A DNA stretch of 48,986 nucleotides from an uncultured Bacilli bacterium (GCA_934131175.1 CAKOZD010000011.1:1-48986), one strand, 5' to 3'; positions 33,817 through 40,520 are shown, numbered from the stretch's first letter. The notes: generated from the sequence alone by a model not told the origin. Program-made: numbers and translations.

Positions 33817-34798
33817 AGTGATTATATGTTATCTCTAAATAATCTTTTATTTTACGTGAACGTGATGGATGTCTTAGTTTTCTTAAAGCCTTTGCTTCAA
33901 TATTCCTTACTCTATCTGTTGTAGAAATATTGTGTAATTTTCTTACTTTATCAAGAGTTAATTCTTCTCCCTCTTCATTTAAACCAAATCTTTCTTTTAG
34001 AATGTTACCCTCAAGTTCTGTTAAAGAATTTAAGGTGTTGTCCATTTTTGAATCAAGATCTCTATACATTATAGCATCTTCATATTTATAATCAACAAGT
34101 ACTATTTCACTATCAATATCTATAAAACTATTAGCAATTGTATTTGCAATTACCATTTCAATATAATTTTCTAAGTTTATAGAAGAAAGTTCTTGATTTT
34201 CAATATTAGCTTCTATGTAGTTAGCAATTTTTTCAAAAAAATTTAAAATTCCCTGTTTATGACCATCTTCAGCATATTGAAAGTGATCAAACACACTTAA
34301 TGCTTCCTCTCCATTTTTTCCTGAACTGATAGCAGAGTAGTATTTAATAAAATAATTTGTTAATTCATTATTTGAATATGAAAAAACTATATTATTGCAT
34401 TCATTATTATCATACTTTGATCCTTTTAAAGATTGTTTAATTCCTAATTTATTCATTACTTTGTTACTAAATGGTTTACTGTACACAATTTCTGCAAAAT
34501 TGTTCTTGTTTGTTAAAATACCAGATTTTATGTTTTCAATCCATGTTTCATATACAGTTGCGATAATATCTTCTGTAGGATTTTCCCTGCTTGAAAGTAA
34601 ATATAATTTAGAATTTTTTAAATAATTGTAAATAACATGTTGAGTTCCTAATATTACTTGATTAAAATATTCCTTTTTCAATTCTTCATCATCAGTAATA
34701 TTAGCAAGTTCTATTAGTTTTTTTGTTTCTTCAATATTTAATTTTTTTTGGTCTTTAAATTGTAAGTTCCAACTTTCTAAAATTTGTTCATTATTCAT
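33815..34798 (-). CDS. divergent sigma-70-like protein, copy 1
   Basis: The 327-residue protein has a clear sigma region 4 at its end: LTELEGNILKERFGLNEEG, LDKVRKLHN, DRVRNIEAKALRKLRHPSRS, close to RpoD-type factors. The first 240 residues match sigma regions 2-3 only weakly (an NPTEDIIATVYETWIENI segment resembles region 2.2). It could be an alternative sigma factor or a regulator that has lost core binding. It has a near-identical 5' end to a paralogue 157 bases upstream. A TTGCCA/TATAAT promoter (34833-34860, minus) is present, and a ribosome binding site of six G precedes the ATG. Confidence 0.72.
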   Translation of the reverse strand: MNNEQILESWNLQFKDQKKLNIEETKKLIELANITDDEELKKEYFNQVILGTQHVIYNYLKNSKLYLLSSRENPTEDIIATVYETWIENIKSGILTNKNNFAEIVYSKPFSNKVMNKLGIKQSLKGSKYDNNECNNIVFSYSNNELTNYFIKYYSAISSGKNGEEALSVFDHFQYAEDGHKQGILNFFEKIANYIEANIENQELSSINLENYIEMVIANTIANSFIDIDSEIVLVDYKYEDAIMYRDLDSKMDNTLNSLTELEGNILKERFGLNEEGEELTLDKVRKLHNISTTDRVRNIEAKALRKLRHPSRSRKIKDYLEITYNH

Positions 34799-34804
34799 TT
34801 TAAA
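34737..34804 (-). repeat. 68-nt block identical to 35841-35908
   Basis: The 68 bases covering the last bases of the leader and the first 21 codons of the sigma-like gene are identical in both paralogues, although the rest of the two proteins has strongly diverged. This suggests gene conversion or selection acting on this mRNA segment. Confidence 0.9.
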
Positions 34805-34832
34805 TTTCCCCCCTTAATTAAAATGTGACTAT

Positions 34833-34860
34833 ATTATAACCAATTTTTTTATAATGGCAA
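34833..34860 (-). promoter_or_regulatory. promoter of sigma-like copy 1
   Basis: On the minus strand TTGCCA (34860-34855), a 16-base spacer and TATAAT (34838-34833) lie 35 bases before the ATG at 34798. Confidence 0.65.
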
Positions 34861-34918
34861 CAATTGTTGGACATCTTTTGTATTTATCTGTAAAATATGC
34901 GTAAAATTTAGTTTAAAA

Positions 34919-34946
34919 TTAAAAAAAATACTGTTTTTAGCAGTAT
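34919..34946 (-). terminator. terminator of sigma-like copy 2
   Basis: On the minus strand ATACTG and CAGTAT form a stem around a short loop, followed by eight or more T. Confidence 0.7.
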
Positions 34947-34954
34947 CTTTAATG

Positions 34955-35902
34955 TTAATGAGGCATTTCTAAATAACCATTTAATTTTCTTGAACGTGGT
35001 TTATGTCTTAGTTTTCTTAGTGCTTTTTCTTGAATAAGTTTAACTCTTTCTGGTGTTACATTAAGTATTTTTGCCAATTCAGTTCTACTTTTTCTTACTG
35101 AATTTTCATCATCATCCTTTGATATGAAATATATGTAATAAATTGTTTGTTGTTCTCTGGGCGTTAAAGTTTTAAATGCTTCATTAAAATCATTTTGAAA
35201 TATCATTTCTTCAATATTATTTTCAAAAATATTTTCTGAATCTAAATTATATTCATCTTCACTAGCATAAATAGTATTATTAAGAATTAGTTCAATATAT
35301 TTTTTTATATTTGTTGCTGTTAATTGTTTATTGTTAGTATTTTCTTCTAGGTATTGTGCTATATTTTGAAATAATGAATAGAAGTCATATTGACCTAATA
35401 CTTTATCGTTTTTAGTTTCTTCATTTAATTCTTTAAATATATTTACAGTATCTTCTTGTTTATCATTATTTATAGCTTTGTAATACTTTATAAAATACTC
35501 TGCAATTTTACTTTTTATTTTACTATTTTTTAATGTAGATTTAACTCCGAGTTTACTTTTTAGTTTTTCGTTAAATTTATTACTTTGAGTTATTAAACTA
35601 TATCCATCTTTTTCTAATAATAAACCTTCATTTATACATTCAATCCAAGCTCCATAAGTTGCTGAAATTATATCTTCAGTATTTATTTCTGTACTTGATA
35701 ATAAATATAATTTAGAGTTTTTTAGATATTCATATATTACATGTTCAGTACCTAAAATAACTTTATTATAATATTGTTTTTTTAATGATTCGTCAGTTTC
35801 TTTTGAAGCAAGTTTTAATAATTCTTTTGCTTCTTCAAAGTTTAATTTTTTTTGGTCTTTAAATTGTAAGTTCCAACTTTCTAAAATTTGTTCATTATTC
35901 AT
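34955..35902 (-). CDS. divergent sigma-70-like protein, copy 2
   Basis: The 315-residue paralogue of the next gene downstream starts MNNEQILESWNLQFKDQKKL, the same as copy 1. It has a region-4 helix-turn-helix near the end (LTPREQQTIYYIYF, TELAKILNVTPERVKLIQEKALRKLRHKPRSR). The start at 35902 follows a GGGGG ribosome binding site; an upstream start would add 13 residues without one. The -10 box is probably TATTAT near 35930, weakly matched. Two adjacent copies with the same head and different DNA-binding and core parts suggest division of labour or antagonism. Confidence 0.7.
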   Translation of the reverse strand: MNNEQILESWNLQFKDQKKLNFEEAKELLKLASKETDESLKKQYYNKVILGTEHVIYEYLKNSKLYLLSSTEINTEDIISATYGAWIECINEGLLLEKDGYSLITQSNKFNEKLKSKLGVKSTLKNSKIKSKIAEYFIKYYKAINNDKQEDTVNIFKELNEETKNDKVLGQYDFYSLFQNIAQYLEENTNNKQLTATNIKKYIELILNNTIYASEDEYNLDSENIFENNIEEMIFQNDFNEAFKTLTPREQQTIYYIYFISKDDDENSVRKSRTELAKILNVTPERVKLIQEKALRKLRHKPRSRKLNGYLEMPH

Positions 35903-35908
35903 TTTAAA
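35841..35908 (-). repeat. 68-nt block identical to 34737-34804
   Basis: Second copy of the identical leader and N-terminal block, here in sigma-like copy 2. The spacing between the copies is 1104 bases. Confidence 0.9.
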
Positions 35909-36060
35909 ATCCCCCTTTTTGAACAATGTAGATAATATCATAATATTTTTAATAAGAGAAATACCAATAGATTATAGATTTCATTGAAATATAATTTTTT
36001 GTTATGCATTTAATATTATTTTAATTTAGTTTCTTTAAGAATTATTTTATATTTATTTAA

Positions 36061-36066
36061 TATAAT
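36061..36066 (+). promoter_or_regulatory. -10 box of ftsW
   Basis: TATAAT at 36061-36066 is 16 bases before the chosen ATG, and transcription would start near 36073. That excludes the upstream ATG at 36070 as the start. Confidence 0.55.
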
Positions 36067-36081
36067 TAAATGGGTGATATG

Positions 36082-37149
36082 ATGAAGAAGTTTGATAAAA
36101 CATTATTTATTAGTGTAATATTACTTTGTTTGTTTGGACTTTTAATGGTTTATTCTTCATCTAGTATTTGGGCAGATTATAAGTTTGGAGATAGTTTTCA
36201 TTATTTAAAATATCAAGGTGTTTTTTTTGTTATTGGACTTTTTATTATGATATTTATCTCCTATATTAATCCAAAAGTTTATTATAAGTATTCTAATAAA
36301 ATTCTTATTTTTAGTTTTATTTTACTAATACTTGTTTTAATTCCAGGAATTGGTAGTGTGAGAAATGGTAGTCGTAGTTGGTTTGGTATTGGTAGTCTTG
36401 GTATACAACCTAGTGAGGCTGCTAAAATAAGTTTAATTATTTTTACTAGTAAATATTTATCTAGAAGTGACTTTTATATAAAAAGTTATTTTAAGGGATT
36501 ATTTCCAATTCTTGGAGTTGTTTTTTTATTCTTTGGACTTATTATGTTGCAACCTGATTTAGGTACAGGAACAATTATTTTTATGTCTATTATTTCAATA
36601 TTATTTATAGCTGGTGCTTCAATGAAGTTTTTTATGTTTGGTGGTGTTTTAGGTGTTATTGGAGTAATAATTCTTATTATAATTGCTCCTTATAGAATGG
36701 ACAGAATAACTGCTTTTATTGATCCTTGGAAAGATGAACTTGGAACTGGTTTTCAAATTATTCAGAGTTTATACGCAATTGGTCCTGGAGGACTTCTTGG
36801 TACTGGATATTTAAATTCTGTTCAAAAGCATTTTTATTTACCTGAACCACAAACCGATTTTATATTTTCTATTATTTGTGAAGAGTTTGGTGTTATGGGA
36901 GCAGTTATTGTTGTCTTACTTTTTTCTATTTTATTTTATAGAGGAGTATCTATTGCAGTTAAATCAAAAGACTTGTTTTCAAAATACTTAGCTTTTGGTA
37001 TTCTTTTTCAAATACTTTTCCAAGCAATTATGAATTTATGTGTTGTAGTTGGAATTATTCCAGTTACGGGTGTTGCCCTTTTGTTACACTCAAAACTACA
37101 TTCAAATTTTCCCCTTAAAATAAGGGCTTTTAGAGAATTTGATATGTAG
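36082..37149 (+). CDS. ftsW: FtsW/SpoVE-type lipid II polymerase, C-terminus replaced (probably broken)
   Basis: This SEDS protein polymerises lipid II into glycan strands with a class B PBP partner. It has family motifs MVYSSSS, NGSRSWFGIG, QPSEAAKI, QPDLGTG, FIDPW, GLLGTGYLNS and PEPQTDFIFS with the catalytic-region Asp. After VVGIIPVTGVALL the sequence should run to PFISYGGSS and the last membrane segment. Here it becomes LLHSKLHSNFPLKIRAFR and stops, so the final 30-40 residues are missing. I infer insertion of the mobile element at about 37080. The start is the ATG at 36082, three bases after GGTGAT, as in other genes of the window. Confidence 0.85.
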   Translation: MKKFDKTLFISVILLCLFGLLMVYSSSSIWADYKFGDSFHYLKYQGVFFVIGLFIMIFISYINPKVYYKYSNKILIFSFILLILVLIPGIGSVRNGSRSWFGIGSLGIQPSEAAKISLIIFTSKYLSRSDFYIKSYFKGLFPILGVVFLFFGLIMLQPDLGTGTIIFMSIISILFIAGASMKFFMFGGVLGVIGVIILIIIAPYRMDRITAFIDPWKDELGTGFQIIQSLYAIGPGGLLGTGYLNSVQKHFYLPEPQTDFIFSIICEEFGVMGAVIVVLLFSILFYRGVSIAVKSKDLFSKYLAFGILFQILFQAIMNLCVVVGIIPVTGVALLLHSKLHSNFPLKIRAFREFDM

Positions 37150-37180
37150 TTATTTTTTTATAAAAATATAAATAAGGGCT
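37118..37180 (+). repeat. direct repeat AAATAAGGGCT at the element edge
   Basis: AAATAAGGGCT occurs at 37118-37128 and again at 37170-37180, 52 bases apart. A reverse-complement half (GCCCTT) lies near 37076. Repeats like this at ICE termini often bind the recombinase. Confidence 0.5.
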
Positions 37181-37288
37181 ATAATCTTAAAAAAAAGTAA
37201 AAAAATTGCAACTTTTTTAGAGGGTTGTCTTCTCATTACAACATTCAAAATAGGGTTTTAAATGTCTATACTATTTGGAGGTTAAAAA

Positions 37289-37999
37289 ATGGGAAAAAAG
37301 AATTATGGAAGTGTTTACGGAGAACCATATCAAAGATATAGATATTTATTAAAGTATTTAGATGATTATTATAAAAGAAAAACAAGTATTTTAATACCAA
37401 ATGCATTAGATGGACAACATGTATTGTCTGGTGTAAGAAGAGGATATAAAGTGGATTGCTATGAATCATTAAGTGAACTTATTAATGGTGGCGTTGTAGA
37501 TAATTTCAATGTTGTTGGTCTTAAAGAAAAAGTTAATTTTTTTGGTTATGAAAATATGGTTAATATATTTGAAAGTAATTTTTATGAACAAAAAATAGAA
37601 CGAGAATATGATTTTGTTTATTGTTATAAATCATTACATCTAGAAGAAAATAAAAAAATTCCAAAAGAAAGAAAAATGAGAAAATTATTATCGTCTGTTA
37701 AAGAAAATGGTTTCATTTATATTTTTTATCATTTAGCAGAAAATGAAAACGATTATATAAACTTTCCTAAAAATCAATATTTTAGAAAATTTGAAATGTG
37801 CAAATATTTTGATGACTCATGGGAGATTATCATTTCTAAGGAATCAAATTTAAAAACTAAAGATAGCCCACATCCATTTAATAACAAAGAACATAGTCAT
37901 TTAGTTGGACATATATTTGCTAGAAAAAAATATAAAAGAAGAAAACATAAATATTGCTATAAAATATCTGTTGCGAATGAATATGATACTCATTTATGA
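37289..37999 (+). CDS. class I SAM-dependent methyltransferase-like protein
   Basis: The 236-residue protein fits a Rossmann methyltransferase in pattern (ILIPNALDGQHVLSGVRRGY at the motif I region, then VDCYES and FDFVYCYKSLHL). The glycine-rich motif I is degenerate, so SAM binding is unproven. A Lys-rich C-terminus (KKYKRRKHKY) follows. GGAGG lies 7 bases before the ATG. It is the first gene inside the element. Methylation of nucleic acid or a defence role is a guess. Confidence 0.55.
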   Translation: MGKKNYGSVYGEPYQRYRYLLKYLDDYYKRKTSILIPNALDGQHVLSGVRRGYKVDCYESLSELINGGVVDNFNVVGLKEKVNFFGYENMVNIFESNFYEQKIEREYDFVYCYKSLHLEENKKIPKERKMRKLLSSVKENGFIYIFYHLAENENDYINFPKNQYFRKFEMCKYFDDSWEIIISKESNLKTKDSPHPFNNKEHSHLVGHIFARKKYKRRKHKYCYKISVANEYDTHL

Positions 38000-38000
38000 T

Positions 38001-38029
38001 TTGACAATTATATAATTGTGGTGTAGCAT
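38001..38029 (+). promoter_or_regulatory. promoter of the 91-residue gene
   Basis: TTGACA (38001-38006), a 17-base spacer and TAGCAT (38024-38029). The promoter at 40492-40520 has the same build, with CATTCAA also following it. Confidence 0.6.
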
Positions 38030-38050
38030 TCATTCAATGGAGGATTTTTT

Positions 38051-38326
38051 ATGAGTATTGATGAGTTATTTCTAATAGATGAAAAAAGAATTAAAAAATT
38101 ATATGATACTGAATTACTAGCACATTTGTTACTTTTGAATTATCAATTTTTAAATAATAAATATCATAATATAAGTGCTAGTGAAATATTTAAAAATCTG
38201 CATAAGGTTAAATATACAAAAAAAGATTTAGAACAAATAAAAAATAATGCTGTTGCACTATTAGACATTAAATATAATATTAAAGTTAATAATTTAGAAA
38301 CACTTGATTTTTATGATTTAGATTAG
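38051..38326 (+). CDS. small helical protein of unknown function
   Basis: The 91-residue acidic/basic helical protein (IDELFLIDEKRIKKLYDTEL, then KDLEQIKNNAVALLDIKYN) has no membrane segment. GGAGG lies 8 bases before the ATG and its own promoter precedes it. The family is not recognised. Confidence 0.55.
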   Translation: MSIDELFLIDEKRIKKLYDTELLAHLLLLNYQFLNNKYHNISASEIFKNLHKVKYTKKDLEQIKNNAVALLDIKYNIKVNNLETLDFYDLD

Positions 38327-38335
38327 TAAAAAGAA

Positions 38336-38360
38336 AAAGAAAACAAAACTTATTTTCTTT
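38336..38360 (-). terminator. weak terminator of the Xre gene
   Basis: AAAGAAAA pairs with TTTTCTTT, followed on the minus strand by a T-rich tract. The region lies between convergent genes and overlaps the Xre stop. Confidence 0.4.
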
Positions 38361-38628
38361 CATCAATTCTATTAAATGTAGTTTTATGAGTTTTATCGTA
38401 TTTTAATAAATCTGATGCAGTCATCTTCAACTTACGATCAATATTTTTATTCATACCTTCTGCTATCTTATCAAGCATTTCAATCGTAGGTTTTCTTTTA
38501 CAATTTTCTAATTCATTAATATAAACTAAATTGCTACCAACTTTCTCAGCAAACTTTTCTTGAGATAAGTTATATTTCTGTCTATAATATTTTAAATTCA
38601 TTGATAGTATTTCACGACTATTATTCAT
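38350..38628 (-). CDS. Xre-family helix-turn-helix regulator
   Basis: This 92-residue DNA-binding protein has the classic HTH_3 pattern in residues 8-65 (LKYYRQKYNLSQEKFAEKVG, then YINELENCKRKPTIEMLDKI). It is divergent from a small membrane-protein gene and probably controls both directions through the repeats at 38665-38730. ICE-encoded Xre proteins usually act as immunity or induction repressors. Confidence 0.88.
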   Translation of the reverse strand: MNNSREILSMNLKYYRQKYNLSQEKFAEKVGSNLVYINELENCKRKPTIEMLDKIAEGMNKNIDRKLKMTASDLLKYDKTHKTTFNRIDERK

Positions 38629-38664
38629 AAAATCTTACCTCACTTTCTACAATTTATTTTATAC

Positions 38665-38712
38665 AAGTGTTAAATAATTATCTTTTGCACAACTGTTTAA
38701 GGTAAAAGTGTT
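38665..38712. promoter_or_regulatory. three AAGTGTT/AACTGTT boxes between divergent genes
   Basis: AAGTGTT (38665-38671), AACTGTT (38691-38697) and AAGTGTT (38706-38712) lie in the same orientation in the xre/small-gene intergenic region. They are candidates for Xre binding. Confidence 0.45.
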
Positions 38713-38738
38713 GATTTTTTGTAAAAATCAGTTATCAT
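38711..38738 (+). promoter_or_regulatory. promoter of the 82-residue gene with internal hairpin
   Basis: TTGATT (38711-38716), a 16-base spacer and TATCAT (38733-38738). A perfect 8-bp inverted repeat, TGATTTTT (38712-38719) and AAAAATCA (38723-38730), fills the spacer, where a repressor would block the promoter. Confidence 0.55.
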
Positions 38739-38784
38739 ATTAATGTATGTAGTAAATCTTAAATAGTTATGGTGGTGAGATAAA

Positions 38785-39033
38785 ATGAGTATAAAAAAAG
38801 CAATAAGTATATTTGGTGCATTTATATTTTTTGTATTACTAATTAAAAGTTTTTATTTTGATACGAATTTAGGATATACTTTAGAGGCATCTCCTTTTTC
38901 AACAACAGGATGTCCATTGTTTATTGAAGCATTAGCATCAGTTGTATTTTTACCTTTTTTAGTATATACAATGATAGAAGAATTATGCGACAAAGTTATC
39001 AATCGTTTCAGTAAAAAAATTAATATCAATTAA
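38785..39033 (+). CDS. small two-segment membrane protein
   Basis: The 82-residue product has membrane segments at about 8-26 and 45-63, and a short basic tail. GGTGGTGAGA lies before the ATG. It is divergently transcribed from the Xre gene, followed by a terminator, and not recognised. Confidence 0.6.
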   Translation: MSIKKAISIFGAFIFFVLLIKSFYFDTNLGYTLEASPFSTTGCPLFIEALASVVFLPFLVYTMIEELCDKVINRFSKKININ

Positions 39034-39041
39034 AAATAACT

Positions 39042-39074
39042 AAGAAATATTTTATGAAAGTATTTCTTTCTTTT
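39042..39074 (+). terminator. intrinsic terminator
   Basis: AAGAAATA (39042-39049) pairs with TATTTCTT (39061-39068) around an 11-base loop, followed by a T-rich stretch. Confidence 0.6.
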
Positions 39075-39084
39075 AATAATCGTG

Positions 39085-39090
39085 TATAAT
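39085..39090 (+). promoter_or_regulatory. -10 box of the 113-residue gene
   Basis: A perfect TATAAT lies 28 bases before the ATG at 39119. The -35 is poor. Confidence 0.5.
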
Positions 39091-39118
39091 AATAGTAAAT
39101 TAAATTTTGAGGTGCATT

Positions 39119-39460
39119 ATGAAAGTAGTTAATAAAAATGTAGAATCAAAAAGGGATATCATAAGTGAATTAAAAAATATTAATGTTAATTCAACAAATA
39201 AACATAAAGAAATAGAATTAGATTCTTATATAGTAAGTATTGTTATGATAATTACTACTTCTAATGTTAGTAATCTTGCAAAAGATGAATATGTTGTGTA
39301 TATGCTTATTCAAAATAAAGAAACAGATGATTTATATGGTAAATTTGATTTGAAAATATTTTTTAATGAAAAAGAAGCCAATATTTATTATGATAAGTTA
39401 ATGCTTGAAGCATCTGCTTATTCTAAAGAAAAAATTGATGATTTAGTGTGTGATTTATAG
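39119..39460 (+). CDS. small soluble protein of unknown function
   Basis: The 113-residue protein has mixed alpha/beta pattern (VSIVMIITTSNV, then VVYMLIQNKETDDLYGKFDL) and no membrane segment. The ATG at 39119 follows GAGGTG by 4 bases; an upstream TTG would lack a site. The family is not recognised. Confidence 0.55.
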   Translation: MKVVNKNVESKRDIISELKNINVNSTNKHKEIELDSYIVSIVMIITTSNVSNLAKDEYVVYMLIQNKETDDLYGKFDLKIFFNEKEANIYYDKLMLEASAYSKEKIDDLVCDL

Positions 39461-39463
39461 TTG

Positions 39464-39508
39464 GCATTAAAAAGCATCAAAAAGCATCGAAAAGCATTAA
39501 AAAGCATC
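39464..39508 (+). repeat. 10-bp tandem repeats (GCATnnAAAA), five copies
   Basis: GCAT recurs at 39464, 39474, 39484, 39494 and 39504, each followed by A-rich bases. The period is exactly one helical turn. Tandem 10-bp repeats in an ICE intergenic region fit a protein-binding array, such as an origin of transfer or replication, or recombinase arm sites. Part of the 425-bp gene-free stretch 39461-39885. Confidence 0.75.
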
Positions 39509-39516
39509 GTTTAGTT

Positions 39517-39600
39517 CTTGACTTAGTAATGTCAAGTGGTAAAATATAGTAAAATCGATGAAATTGTATCGAAAGAAACAAGACATCGTTTTTTTTGTTG
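39517..39600. other. inverted repeats downstream of the tandem array
   Basis: CTTGAC (39517-39522) and GTCAAG (39531-39536) form a perfect inverted repeat. TCGAT and ATCGA flank an 8-base gap near 39556-39573. CATCG followed by eight T (about 39584-39596) can pair with CGATG near 39557, giving a terminator-like form. Together these could be an oriT or a short RNA transcription unit. Confidence 0.4.
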
Positions 39601-39622
39601 TTAACTTTTTTCGCAAAAGTCA

Positions 39623-39651
39623 TTGACAATATAAAATAAAAATATTAGAAT
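39623..39651 (+). promoter_or_regulatory. promoter of the leader-peptide/ArpU-like unit
   Basis: TTGACA (39623-39628), a 17-base spacer and TAGAAT (39646-39651) make a strong promoter 95 bases before the leader peptide. Confidence 0.75.
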
Positions 39652-39720
39652 AATAGCCAATATTTGGAAAAAGAAAAATTTTCGTTATGTGTGAAGTGAT
39701 TGTGGTAGTATTTGATGACT

Positions 39721-39739
39721 TCACCTTAAGGTAAGGTGA
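39721..39739 (+). promoter_or_regulatory. leader hairpin overlapping the leader-peptide ribosome binding site
   Basis: TCACCTTA and TAAGGTGA are perfect 8-bp inverted arms around AGG. The right arm contains AAGGTGAT, the ribosome binding site of the leader peptide starting at 39746, so this hairpin can hide it. Confidence 0.65.
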
Positions 39740-39745
39740 TTAACT

Positions 39746-39823
39746 ATGCAAAATCATAAATCTTATTTTAGTGTTTATAACTTAAATTTAGTTTCTCTAA
39801 AAAACGAGGAGATACTTATATAG
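39746..39823 (+). CDS. 25-residue leader peptide
   Basis: ATG at 39746, with AAGGTGAT 7 bases upstream, opens a 25-codon frame ending at TAG 39821-39823, inside the left arm of the terminator hairpin. Its residues include several Asn, Leu and Ser. Ribosome position on this frame would decide whether the hairpin forms, as in ribosome-mediated attenuation of the tet(M) type. Peptide identity is not important in this reading. Confidence 0.6.
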   Translation: MQNHKSYFSVYNLNLVSLKNEEILI

Positions 39824-39854
39824 GGTTAAATTCCCCTTATAAGCATCTCCTTTT
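39808..39854 (+). terminator. attenuator hairpin
   Basis: GGAGAT (39808-39813) with ATCTCC (39845-39850), CTTATA (39815-39820) with TATAAG (39838-39843), and AGGG with CCCT form a long hairpin, followed by TTTT. It ends 31 bases before the ArpU-like gene. The leader peptide stop lies inside it. Confidence 0.8.
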
Positions 39855-39885
39855 CTATTGGCTATATTCAAGTTGGAGGGTTAAA

Positions 39886-40422
39886 ATGAATAACACAATG
39901 CAAGAAAATGAAAGTCTTTTTGATAATGAAATGTTATCTAGATTAGATTTAATAGATTATGATATTGAAAGAACTTTCTATCGTGTCTGTATGTTTATGA
40001 AGAAATATAGAAGATTAAAAGTTAAAAATTATTGTGAAGTACCGATTAAAATTACTAGTACCTATAAGTATGTTTTTGTTGATGAAAAAACTAAAGGTAT
40101 TAATGACTATACTAAATTAGACAATTTTATAGATAATGATACAGAATATCAAATGCTTTCTAAAAAAATTTGTTCTATAACTAAGCATTTTAGTCAAGAG
40201 GAGTTAGTTTACTATACTATATGCTTGTATAGACAAGAATCTGAAACTCGTGCGTTTAAAGAAATTGGTTGTTCCAACAAAGGTCTTGTACCAATAAAAA
40301 ATAGTTGTATTGTGAAATTTGCTTGTGCCTTAGATATAGAAGTATATAATGATGATGACGGATTTGCTGATCCTAACGAGGAAGAAAAGTTTGAAAAATT
40401 TATGAAAGAATTTAAGTTGTAG
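39886..40422 (+). CDS. ArpU/sigma-like regulator of the element
   Basis: The 178-residue protein resembles ArpU-type phage/ICE regulators and sigma region 4 in its C-terminal half: FSQEELVYYTICLYRQESET, then an HTH ending NSCIVKFACALDIEVY. The N-terminal half is not recognised. It lies behind an attenuator, so production depends on leader translation. I infer that it drives the conjugation genes downstream. GGAGGG lies 5 bases before the ATG. The acidic C-terminus (NEEEKFEKFMKEFKL) is usual for ArpU-like proteins. Confidence 0.65.
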   Translation: MNNTMQENESLFDNEMLSRLDLIDYDIERTFYRVCMFMKKYRRLKVKNYCEVPIKITSTYKYVFVDEKTKGINDYTKLDNFIDNDTEYQMLSKKICSITKHFSQEELVYYTICLYRQESETRAFKEIGCSNKGLVPIKNSCIVKFACALDIEVYNDDDGFADPNEEEKFEKFMKEFKL

Positions 40423-40446
40423 AAATGCAACTTTTTTTATTGCATT
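40414..40446 (+). terminator. terminator with overlapping alternative hairpin
   Basis: AAGTTG (40414-40419) pairs with CAACTT (40428-40433) and is followed by seven T, a terminator. AATGCAA (40424-40430) can instead pair with TTGCATT (40440-40446), which uses the same bases. The two forms exclude each other. Confidence 0.6.
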
Positions 40447-40491
40447 AAAGGAGGTGGTTTTATGATTGTGTAAAAGGTAATTCTTAATGAT

Positions 40492-40520
40492 TTGACAAAA
40501 GTTTTTAAGTAGTATATCAT
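40492..40520 (+). promoter_or_regulatory. promoter of the surface/pilus operon
   Basis: TTGACA (40492-40497), a 17-base spacer and TATCAT (40515-40520), 19 bases before the start at 40539. Confidence 0.75.

Noticed and set aside
36070..36081. Earlier ATG of ftsW at 36070
   Set aside because: It would lie at or before the predicted transcription start; the ATG at 36082 has GGTGAT at the same spacing as other genes.
37266..37272. TATACT as a -10 box for the methyltransferase-like gene
   Set aside because: Transcription would begin within the ribosome binding site, so it cannot serve this gene.
39464..39508. CRISPR-like array
   Set aside because: The units are 10 bp with no spacers.
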